A stretch of 24,150 nucleotides of DNA, from positions 1,142,176 to 1,166,325 of the forward strand of contig CAUYUJ010022392.1 of the NCBI GenBank assembly GCA_963575745.1, written 5' to 3'. Positions within the stretch are counted from its first letter, which is position 1. Every line of letters begins with the position of its first letter. This DNA is from Prorocentrum cordatum (lineage: Eukaryota > Sar > Dinophyceae > Prorocentrales > Prorocentraceae). Below the pieces are notes generated by a model that ran no database searches, was not told the origin of the DNA, and was given only the letters and a program-made list of their open reading frames with translations. Of the stretch, positions 16,705-24,150 are shown piece after piece. Position numbers and translations under genes: made by a program.

Positions 16705-16914
16705 AGCGGTAGGTCAACCGCTACTTCGCACAGCGGCAGGTCAACCGCTACTTCGGCAAAGCGGTGGTCAACCGCTACTTCGGCAAAGCGGTAGGTAAAC
16801 CGCTACTTCGGCAAAGCGGTAGGGAAACCGCTACTTCGGCAAAACGGTAGGGAAACCGCTACTTCGGCAAAGCGGTAGGGAACCGCTATTCGGCAAAGCG
16901 GTAGGGAAACCGCT
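16705..16914. repeat. Palindrome cluster 6 (eight units) upstream of gene D
   Basis: Units at 16705-16722, 16732-16749, 16760-16776, 16787-16804, 16815-16832, 16843-16860, 16871-16887 and 16897-16914. They form a regular ~28-bp tandem repeat with the spacer ACTTCGGCAA. Cores are AGGTCA (twice), GGTCA, AGGTAA and AGGGAA-type (four times). Decayed relatives continue to about 17002. It is the only cluster not preceded by a recognisable stop codon on its upstream side, so a lost gene to its right is possible. Confidence 0.95.
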
Positions 16915-17002
16915 GGTGGGTCGACGGTTGCGCAAGCAAAGGGGCAGATGATCGCTTGCGCTGGTCGAAATGGTCGGGTGACCGCTTGCAGTGGTTGACC
17001 GC

Positions 17003-17397
17003 TGCGCAAGCCCTGCATGCTGGGGAGGCGGAAAAGGGCGAGGAGGCGGGAATGCAAGCAGAGGGAGGGGGAGGGGGGAGGGGGGGGGGCAAAAACTGCT
17101 TCAAAAAAAAAACACTATTTAAGTTATTAGCGGCCTCTATTTGCATCTATTTAGCTATATATTAGCATAGCTATTTGGCTTATTTTGTATGTTATAAATA
17201 TCGATACGTGCTTAATGAATTTGTTCCGAAGTACTATAGCGTTGCACCTAACTTGTATATGATTTGCAAATTCTAACATAAACTGTATTGCGGCACTCTA
17301 ACACCAAGAAGTCTTATGTAGTTTGGCCGCAGCAATAGAGGATCATCCGCCTTATAGACAAGCTATAAGCATGCTATAGGATATCTATTGAAACAAC
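17003..17397. other. Right subterminal region: G-rich, then AT-rich
   Basis: A G-rich tract (17027-17092) and an A10 run (17103-17112) precede about 285 bases of AT-rich DNA. AAATAG/CTATTT motifs cluster at 17115-17177 (four copies), and the block near 17126-17144 resembles 7352-7367 in inverted orientation. Innermost to the terminal repeat are short palindromic pieces such as TATAGACAAGCTATA. No gene is seen. Confidence 0.6.
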
Positions 17398-17417
17398 AGG
17401 GGGGGCGATCATTGCAG
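17398..17417 (-). repeat. Right terminal inverted repeat
   Basis: The reverse complement is CTGCAATGATCGCCCCCCCT, identical to 7187-7206. The next bases, CAGAGG, resume the interrupted tandem-repeat unit. Confidence 0.93.
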
Positions 17418-18122
17418 CAGAGGGGCCCAAAGCGGCCTCCGGCACCGTTTCCGGACAGATCATGGATCCGCTGGATCCGGTGACGAATCCCAACCCGGCG
17501 CCCTCGCTTGAGACATCCTCACAAAACCGGCCCCGGGGGAGGTGCCCAGAGGAGCCCAGAGCGGCCTCCGGCACCGTTTCCGGACAGATCCGCTGGATCC
17601 GCTGGATCCGGTGACGAATCCCAAACCGGCGCCCTCGCTTGAGACATCCTCACAAAACCGGCCCCGGGGGAGGTGCCCAGAGGAGCCCAGAGCGGCCTCC
17701 GGCACCGTTTCCGGACAGATCCGCTGGATCCGCTGGATCCGGTGACGAATCCCAAACCGGCGCCCTCGCTTGAGACATCCTCACAAAACCGGCCCCGGGG
17801 GAGGTGCCCAGAGGAGCCCAGAGCGGCATCCGGCACCGTTTCCGGACAGATCCGGACAGATCCGGTGGATCCGCGCCCCGGGGGAGGTGCCCAGAGGAGG
17901 AATGAGGAGGAGGAGGAGGAGGAGGAGGAGGAGGAGGAGGAGAAGATGATGGAGCTGCGGGGTGGAGGAGGACAGACGGAGGCAAGAGAAGGATGGAGGA
18001 GGAGGAGGAGGAGGAGGAGGAGGAGGAGGAGGAGGAGGAACCTCATCACCCTCGCCAACAAGCGCACGCACCTCCTTCTATGTACAGAAACTCCCGATCA
18101 ACCGCAGAGCGGCCGGCTAGTA
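17418..18122 (+). mobile_element. Composite repeat, copy 2, right part
   Basis: A partial unit plus about three full units of the tandem array (to about 17885) are followed by the two-block GGA tail (17900-18040), the inverted 12-mer ACAGAAACTCCC at 18084-18095 and the shared end GCGGCCGGCTAGTA. The tail spacer and end are nearly identical to 4966-5242, apart from shorter GGA runs and one C/T change in CCTCCTTCTATG. Confidence 0.88.
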
Positions 18123-19085
18123 TCGGCGGGGACAAGGCCCTGAAAGGCCAGGGGCCTTCGTAGAATACCTCAGGCGCGCTCTTCGAGGGCAAGCGGGACC
18201 ATCTTAGAAGACAAGCCCTGTCAAACAACACTACCCCTATTAATGCACCCCCATTTGGGGCTCCTCTGTTCCAGAGAGACAAGCGGTTGAGTGTATCCGA
18301 GACCGTCGAACACCTCGGCGCGATGAGCAATGAGACGTTGGCGATGCATGCCGAGCTGACGCGGCGGCTTCAACTTCGAGCGCGCACGACACTAGAATAT
18401 GCCCTGCGAATCGGCTACAAGACCGCGGGGCACTGGGTGAAGTTTCCTGAAGTCCCTTCGGCACTCTCGAGTCCTGAGCCTAACTTCCAAATCTTTGAGG
18501 GCTTCTCGCGTTACTTTCGGCGGGTCCCGCTCGACTTTCTCCGAAACAAGAGAGCCCCAGGCGGCTCGAACGTGGGACATCTAACGGGCCTCAAAAGACT
18601 TCACACCCCAAGATGCTCGCCAGTACCCCCGACATGCCCCCAAGAAGACCCACATGCCCACATGACGCCCTGAAATCCCCCTTGCACATCATGCCTCGGA
18701 GCCGGCCTCCACAAAGCAATCCTCGTAACAAGGCTCGTGGGCATCCTGTTCGGACATGCCACGTGCACGTCGGACATATCCGGCAAGGATCGGCCAAATA
18801 CGTAGGGATGGATAGAAGCGTAGGCTTGATGAAGCCGCGCATCCTTGCTAAGCGCTTCGATTGTAAGGAGCTTCGAACGTTGGTTGAAGAGGCCTCATGG
18901 TCATGGCGAACCGCGAACATCAACGAGCACCTGTCTTTTACCCAATAACGTTTTGACTGATTGTGCCTTGAGTGGTGCCCCACTCCCGCGTCGCTTCGAT
19001 GGGGCTCGACCCGCTGGCAATCCGCCTGAGACCCTCGCTGTTTGCGTCACCGTGACACTGTCCGAACAACTCTCCCGCCTGGTGG
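18123..19085. other. Unique DNA, no gene established
   Basis: Non-repetitive sequence. The best open frame is plus-strand 18323-18673 (116 codons, MSNETLAMHAELTRRLQ...). It has a plausible helical start but a Pro-rich end, no leader relic and no recognised domain. I therefore do not call it a gene. Confidence 0.5.
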
Positions 19086-19280
19086 AGGAAAAGGAGGAGG
19101 AAGAAGAACACTATGGAGGATGAAGAGAAGGAGGAGGAGGAGGAGGAGGAGGAGGAGGAGGAGGAGGAGGAGGAGGAGGAGGAGATTGTGGTCGGACGAA
19201 GATGAGGATGGAGGAGGAGGAGAAACAGGAGGAGGACGAGCAAGCGGAGGAGGGAGGAGAAGGAAGCGGAGGGAAGACAC
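19086..19280. repeat. GGA microsatellite
   Basis: Plus-strand GGA/GAA tract, purest at 19126-19182. Pseudo-ORFs of poly-Arg, poly-Glu or poly-Leu only. Confidence 0.9.
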
Positions 19281-20300
19281 CGTCTGAACAGTCCTCCCCG
19301 CAACACAACACGTATGCCTTGGTGGAAAAAGTCCCAAAAGAGACGGCGGCGGCCCTCCCGCCTTGCCCAGTCCGCGTAAGCCCGATCCATGGACCCCTCC
19401 CACAGTGAAATGTGTCCAGGCTGTTGAGCTCCGTTCAGCCGTGGCGACGAGGGCACCCCCGAGGGCGAAACAGCGGCCGATGTCTCAACAGGCCCTCCGC
19501 TGAGGGGCGACCTCGCCATGCCCTGCCAAGCTGTGGTGCTCAGACTTGCAGCCTGATGCGTTAAAGAACTCCGCTCCAGCCTCTCGGGCTCGGGCGACAC
19601 ATGTTCGCATCCAGAAGCTACCTGTGGCCCTGCTCGGGCGCCGATGGGCTGTCAAAAGGGCCCCCGTGGGCCACGTGCCGGCGATCTTGGGGTGTCTGGT
19701 TCTCTCTTGCGTAGTCTTCGGGCCCTCTGGGGCGATCGTCGGCTCCTCCAGGGTTTCCTCACGGGCGGCCAAAACGACTTCCGCCGATGCCAATCGGTGG
19801 TCAGCTAACCCGTTAAGGTGCCGCTGCCCCCCAGAAGCCACTCTCTGCCAGAGGCGCGGGATGGACGGCGGGAGTGTTTCCTTAAGTCGGAGGTTGTCGT
19901 ATGAAGCTGGGGTGTGCGGTGCTTGAACGCCCACTGGCGCCTCTTGAGTATCACGACGTCGGACCGCCCTTGCAAATGACTTCTGGCGCGGGCGACTAAA
20001 TAGCAAACAACTATCCGCTAACCTTGTTGGGTCAGACCCCACTCCTCACCCCACTCGATCATTGGATTTGTGCTTGGCTTGCTCTTTGCGTGCCGCCGTC
20101 GAACTTTGCCCATGCCTCCGAAGCTCTGGGAGAATTGTTTCCTCCCTTGCTCGGTAAGAACTCCTTCGCTCCTCCCTTCATCGGCGTCCTTCCAAGATGA
20201 ACCTGTGCCATGCTCCAAGCCTGTGACTCCGCTGTGTGCTACCCACTCGAGCATCCCGGCTGCCCGCCCACTGTCTATAGACGAGTGCGCAACGGCGGAG
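19281..20300. other. Unique DNA, no gene established
   Basis: Non-repetitive. The longest frame, on the minus strand (20042-19485, 185 codons), lacks an ATG near its start, any recognisable domain and a clear leader relic. A weak leader-like string (minus strand, around 19922-19943) is too poor to use. Confidence 0.5.
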
Positions 20301-20304
20301 CGAA

Positions 20305-20940
20305 AAGCCGCCCCTCCTCCTCCTCCTCCTCCTCCTCCTCCTCCTCTTCCTCCTCTCCTCCCCGCTCCTCCTCGTCCTCCTCCTCCTCCTCCTCCCCCCT
20401 CTCCTCCTCTCTTCCTTCTGTGCTGCTGCCTGCTGTTCCTCTCCTCCTCCTCCCGCCTCCTCCTCCGTTGCTGTGCAGCTCCTCCTCCCCCCTACACCGC
20501 CCCTTCCTCCTCCTCCACCTTCTCCTTCTTTTCCTGTTCTTCTCCTCCTGCCTCCTCCCTCTTCCTCCCTCTTCCTTCCTCCTCTTCTTTTCCTCCCCTC
20601 CTCCTCCTTCTCCCTCCTCTCTCCTCCTGCTCCGCCTCCTCCTCTGCCCTCCCCTCCTCCTTCCTCCTCCTCCTCCTCCTCCTCCTCTTCCTCAATCTCG
20701 GCCCTGGGACTCAACCTCCGCCTCCTCGTCCTACTCCTCAGCCTCTCCTCCTACTCCTTTGTCCCCGTTCTCCCTACAGCCCCCCTCCGCCTCTTCAGCA
20801 TCCTCCTTCCGCGTACTTACTCTCCTCCTCCTTCTCCTCCTCCTCTCCTCCTCCTCCTCCTCCTCCTCCTCCTCCTCCTCCTCCCCCTCCCTCCTCACTT
20901 CTCCCTTCTCCGTCCGCCTCCCTCCTCTATTCTCCCTCCT
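20305..20940. repeat. Long CTC/TCC pyrimidine tract
   Basis: About 640 bases of nearly uninterrupted pyrimidines on the plus strand with a short island near 20695-20720. Very long open frames result from composition; the longest even runs through the assembly gap. Confidence 0.92.
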
Positions 20941-21146
20941 GCCTCACCCTTCCCACCCCCTTTGCTGGTCGCGGGTCTGTCGCTCCCACTGGCACTGCGG
21001 GGGTCACCTGTGCATTGGGTCAACCCTCGCCTGGCCGAAACAGGCGAAGGCGTAGCTTGCTTTGCGCCCCCCCCCGGTCTGCGGGCGCTGGCCCGCCTGA
21101 GGCAAGGTGCGGGGAAGGACAGGGGAGGGGGATCTCGGACATGGCC

Positions 21147-21380
21147 CGGGCCCCGTGCCGTGTTCACTCGCCGACCCCTCACCGCAGCGCTCCTGCGAGC
21201 AACACCGCCTGTGCTTGGGCGCGGCGCATCGCCACGGCCCGCTACGCAACATGCGCAGGAGGGCGGGCCCCGTGCCGTGTTCACTCGCCGACCCCTCACC
21301 GCAGCGCTCCTGCGAGCAACACCGCCTGTGCTTGGGCGCGGCGCATCGCCACGGCCCGCTACGCAACATGCGCAGGAGGG
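21147..21380. repeat. 117-bp tandem duplication (two copies)
   Basis: Copy 1 at about 21147-21263 and copy 2 at about 21264-21380, offset 117. Each begins with GGGCCCCGTGCCGTGTTCAC and ends with CATGCGCAGGAGGGC. The two look identical by eye. The unit is a multiple of three, so open frames repeat 39 residues, but there is no other sign of a gene. Confidence 0.92.
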
Positions 21381-21439
21381 CGACCACTGCTGGCATTCTT
21401 CATCTCCTGTTCCTCCTCCATCTCCTCTTATTGCTCCGC

Positions 21440-21495
21440 CTCGTCCTTCTCGCCCTCCTCCTCCTCCTCCTCCTCCTCCTACTACTACTACTACG

Positions 21496-21550
<55 letters not shown>

Positions 21551-21650
21551 NNNNNNNNNNNNNNNNNNNNNNNNNNNNNNNNNNNNNNNNNNNNNNNNNN
21601 NNNNNNNNNNNNNNNNNNNNNNNNNNNNNNNNNNNNNNNNNNNNNNNNNN

Positions 21651-21682
<32 letters not shown>

Positions 21683-21717
21683 GACTACGACTACTACTAC
21701 TACTACTACTACCACTA

Positions 21718-21749
<32 letters not shown>

Positions 21750-21762
21750 ACTACTACTACTT

Positions 21763-21799
<37 letters not shown>

Positions 21800-21884
21800 G
21801 ACTACTACAACGACTACTACTACTACTACTAATAATAATACAATGACAACTACAACTATAACAACTACTGCTACTACTATGACG

Positions 21885-21979
<95 letters not shown>

Positions 21980-22092
21980 GACTACTACAACGACTACTAC
22001 TACTACTACTACTAATAATAATACAATTACAACTACAACTATAACAACTACTGCTACTTCTATACTACTACTACTACTACTACTACTTCTAC

Positions 22093-22140
<48 letters not shown>
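21440..22140. repeat. (CTC)n then (CTA)n array with ~180-bp higher-order repeat
   Basis: (CTA)n with CGA, CAA and TAA variants on both sides of the gap. The segment around 21790-21890 recurs about 180-183 bases later (21970-22070), including the rare stretch TAATAATAATACAAT. This shows a higher-order duplication within the microsatellite. Confidence 0.9.
21551..21650. other. Assembly gap (100 N)
   Basis: Exactly 100 N inside a (CTA)n array. This is a conventional gap length, so the true size is unknown. Confidence 0.98.
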
Positions 22141-22261
22141 CCCTTCCTCCTATGCTTTGCGGCTGCGCCTTTCTTACTCGCTGAAGCAAATGAACACACC
22201 ATCCCAGAGCTGCCGATGTCGAGTCCCAGCTGCTTGGCGTGTTCCACGGTCTCCTATACGG

Positions 22262-22393
22262 CGGTAGATTGAACCACTGGCAGAACACCACTGGCAAAAG
22301 ACCAATGGCAGAACACCAAGGAGGAGGAGGAGGAGGAACACTGCACTGATGAACCACTGGCAGAACAAAGCTGGCAGATTGAACAACTGGCCT
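22262..22393. repeat. Short ACTGGCAGAACA-type repeats
   Basis: About six degenerate copies of (A)CCACTGGCAGAACA, interrupted by a short GGA run at 22319-22337. No coding evidence. Confidence 0.65.
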
Positions 22394-22399
22394 CTTCCT

Positions 22400-22890
22400 T
22401 GTCCTTCTGTTCCTCATTCTGCTCCCTCATGCCCCTTCTCCTGCTTCTCCCCCTACTTCTCCAATTTCCTCCGTATTCCTCCATTATGCTCCTTACCCTC
22501 CTCCTTCTCCTCGTCCTGCTGCTGCTTCTGCTGCTCCTCCTCCTTCTCCTCCATCCATCCTTCTCCCTCTTTCTCTTCTTCCTTCTCCGCCTCCCTGCTC
22601 CAACGCCTGCTCCTGCTCCTCCTCCTCTCCGCCTCCCCCCTCTCGTCCTCCTCCGTGTCCTCCGTCCTCTATCCTTCCTCATCCAACGTCATCCCGCATA
22701 TCCCCCATCCTGTTCCTCCTCCTGTTCCTGCTCCTGCTGCCACTGCCGCTCCTCCTCCTCCCCCTCCTCCTCCTCCTCCTCTTCCCCTCCATACGCTCGC
22801 TTCCTCCTCCTCGAGTTGGTCGTCGTCGTCGTCCTCCTCCTCCTCCTCCTCATCCTTCTCCTCCTCCTCCTCCTCCTCCTCCTCGTTTCA
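22400..22890. repeat. CTC/TCC-rich tract
   Basis: Pyrimidine-rich plus strand, with CTG variants and a GTCGTC patch near 22819-22830. Only composition-driven open frames. Confidence 0.88.
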
Positions 22891-23160
22891 CGCCGCCCTT
22901 CAAATGCATGCCAATCGCGCTTACCTGGGCCGCACTGCTCGTCGATCGCCACATCCCCGGAATGCAAATCAGAACGCCAATCGGACCTACTTGCATGAAA
23001 CACTGTGGGTATCATCATCCGTTCGCCCTGAAGCCGTGTCCAAAGCCACCCTCGCTGGGCTGGAGGAGAGAGGGGAGAGATGGGGAGGGAGAGAAGGGAA
23101 GCAGGAGCGGGGGGGAAGGATGATGAGGTGAGGAGATGGGAAAAGACAATGAGGGAAGGA
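22891..23160. other. Unique segment with purine-rich end, no gene seen
   Basis: Mixed sequence to 23060, then GA/GG-rich to 23160. No recognisable coding sequence. Confidence 0.5.
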
Positions 23161-23164
23161 TCTA

Positions 23165-23300
23165 AGTAGATGGGGTGGCGGGTGGGTGGGTGGTGGGGGT
23201 GGGGGTTGGGGATGGGGGGTGGGGTGCGCTGGTGGGAGTGATGTGTGTATGGTTGTGGGGTGGGGTTGGGCGAGGTGGGTTGGATTGGGTTGGGGGGCAA
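23165..23300 (+). repeat. G-rich GGGTGGG tract with quadruplex potential
   Basis: Many runs of three to six G separated by one or two bases (GGGTGGGTGGGTGG and similar) on the plus strand, so several four-run quadruplex arrangements are possible. Confidence 0.8.
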
Positions 23301-24150
23301 GGTGGGACCTCAAGATGAGGTTGGAACAGAAGGAACGACGGAAAAGCCTATGAAACCCTACCGCTGAAACCGAACTGCAACGACACGACGGCAATATGTA
23401 CCCACTTGCGCGAGCCGCTCTTGGCAAGGAGTCGTTTAGGGAGCAATGCTTGACAAGGAGATGTCCGACCTCCAGAAACACGGCGAGCGGACACCGCATC
23501 GTGACTGACACACTACATCTGGTACAATTTGCGCGCTCCTGGCTGTACGTGGATGCCCAGACGTCACGCACAGCGGCTTCGATGTCATCAGCCGCGACGT
23601 TCACCTTCGAGTCGCACAGTCCTGGCGCGCAACCACTTCGCCGACAAAATCAACACGCAACCCATTTACCACATCGGAAATACCCATCCGCACAATCAGC
23701 CCAACGCTCTGGAAAGCTATGTTGTGTTTCCTGCCACATTTCCAACAAAACACCTTCCATACACCTGCCACGCAAAGCACACCTGATCGATGGCGTCGCA
23801 TATGCGCCACACGATGGTTTATGATGAAGATGCACGGTTTCATGCTTTCAACTCATGGTATGCCTCACAACGGCAAGTGACCGCCCACTTGAAACATCGC
23901 GCAGTCCCTGACACGTCGCATTTCGTTACCTCTGGGAGCCCGATTGAGTTTTTCACCCTCGAAATCTGTTTCTCCCCCACGTATCCCAGAACAGACCCCA
24001 CATAGAAACTTACCACCGGTTGCCAGGCTCCCCATCGAGAAGCGCACCTACTATCTACCACTACCTTGGGTCAAATATGTATCTGGACACAACGAACACA
24101 CGCTCGGTAGTACGCGTTCCCAATGAAGACCATGTCCATGCATGTCCATG
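23301..24150. other. Unique DNA to window end, no gene established
   Basis: Non-repetitive sequence with short overlapping frames on both strands (longest plus 23396-23824). No domain or leader relic. The last bases contain a small CATGTCCATG direct repeat (24130-24150). An exon of an intron-rich gene cannot be excluded. Confidence 0.5.

Larger units (their letters stand above)
7187..17417 (-). mobile_element. 10.2-kb DNA transposon with transposase and four cargo genes
   Basis: Both ends carry CTGCAATGATCGCCCCCCCT as a perfect 20-bp inverted repeat (7187-7206 and 17398-17417). The element interrupts a tandem-array unit: the left flank ends ...GTGCCCA and the right flank begins CAGAGG, while uninterrupted units read GTGCCCAGAGG. 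The simplest reading is insertion with a 2-bp CA target duplication. Subterminal DNA is AT-rich at both ends. All five genes inside lie on the minus strand: a CACTA/KDZ-like transposase nearest the left end, then four genes of unknown function. Each intergenic interval holds a cluster of AGCGGT-N6-ACCGCT palindromes that I did not see outside the element. Classical CACTA elements start with CACTA/CACTG and make 3-bp duplications. Here CACTG can be read only at the left end by borrowing the flanking CA, so the superfamily is uncertain. The transposase is frameshifted, so this copy is probably non-autonomous. Confidence 0.82.

Noticed and set aside
16057-16794. 245-codon and similar plus-strand frames opposite gene D
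   Set aside because: No motifs; they end in the palindrome cluster. The minus-strand reading has a coherent protein with a splice-supported C-terminus.
18323-18673. 116-codon plus-strand frame MSNETLAMHAEL...
   Set aside because: No domain, no leader relic, Pro/His-rich end; opposite in direction to all supported genes. Left as unassigned DNA.
19485-20042. 185-codon minus-strand frame
   Set aside because: No ATG near its beginning, no recognisable domain, and only a very weak leader-like string nearby.
20070-22184. 704-codon open frame on the plus strand
   Set aside because: It runs through CTC and CTA microsatellites and across 100 N; its length comes only from the absence of stop codons in triplet repeats.

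Overview
The window looks like dinoflagellate nuclear DNA. Three sequence observations support this. (1) Six gene-like ORFs, all on the minus strand, each have a degenerate copy of the dinoflagellate trans-spliced leader (core AGCCATTTTGGCTCAAG) 37-52 nt before the ATG; the copies are clear for three genes and weaker for the others. (2) The predicted proteins have the Lys/Ala/Gly-rich, low-complexity style of dinoflagellate lineage-specific families. (3) The intergenic DNA is dominated by triplet microsatellites and nested repeats. Genus cannot be decided. There is a 100-base assembly gap at 21551-21650.

Layout. 1-3720: (AGT)n/(TCG)n and purine (GGA)n tracts, some unique DNA and an apparently exact 413-bp tandem duplication; no convincing gene. 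3724-5242: first copy of a ~1.5-kb composite repeat (short head, about eight units of a ~107-150-bp tandem repeat, a GGA-rich tail). 5305-6102(-): an intact TspO/MBR-like multi-membrane-span protein. 6313-7186 plus 17418-18122: a second composite repeat in the same orientation, interrupted by a 10,231-bp insertion at 7187-17417. 18123-24150: unique DNA without a convincing gene, GGA/TCC tracts, (CTA)n arrays around the gap, a G-rich tract and small duplications.

The 10.2-kb insertion is the main discovery. It begins and ends with a perfect 20-bp terminal inverted repeat (CTGCAATGATCGCCCCCCCT) and appears flanked by a 2-bp CA duplication. The host repeat unit is restored when the insertion and one CA are removed. 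Both ends carry AT-rich subterminal DNA with AAATAG motifs. Inside are five collinear minus-strand genes: a CACTA/KDZ-like DDE transposase broken by one frameshift in an A7 run (9638-7627), and four cargo genes of unknown function. The cargo genes are a zinc-ribbon/Lys-rich protein (12071-10467), a small Cys/Trp-domain protein (13353-12727), a Gly-Lys-tailed protein (14581-13886) and a two-exon AK-rich protein (16574-15100). Every intergenic interval of the insertion holds one cluster of 4-8 short palindromes (AGCGGT-N6-ACCGCT, 34 in all). I saw none inside the genes and none outside the insertion.

How it may fit together (inference): a large cargo-carrying DNA transposon whose genes may have been acquired as reverse-transcribed, trans-spliced mRNAs (hence the leader relics). 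The genes are organised as repeated modules of leader relic, ORF and 3' hairpin cluster. The hairpins could be transposase-binding sites, RNA-processing signals or recombination points. None of these roles is shown by the sequence alone.
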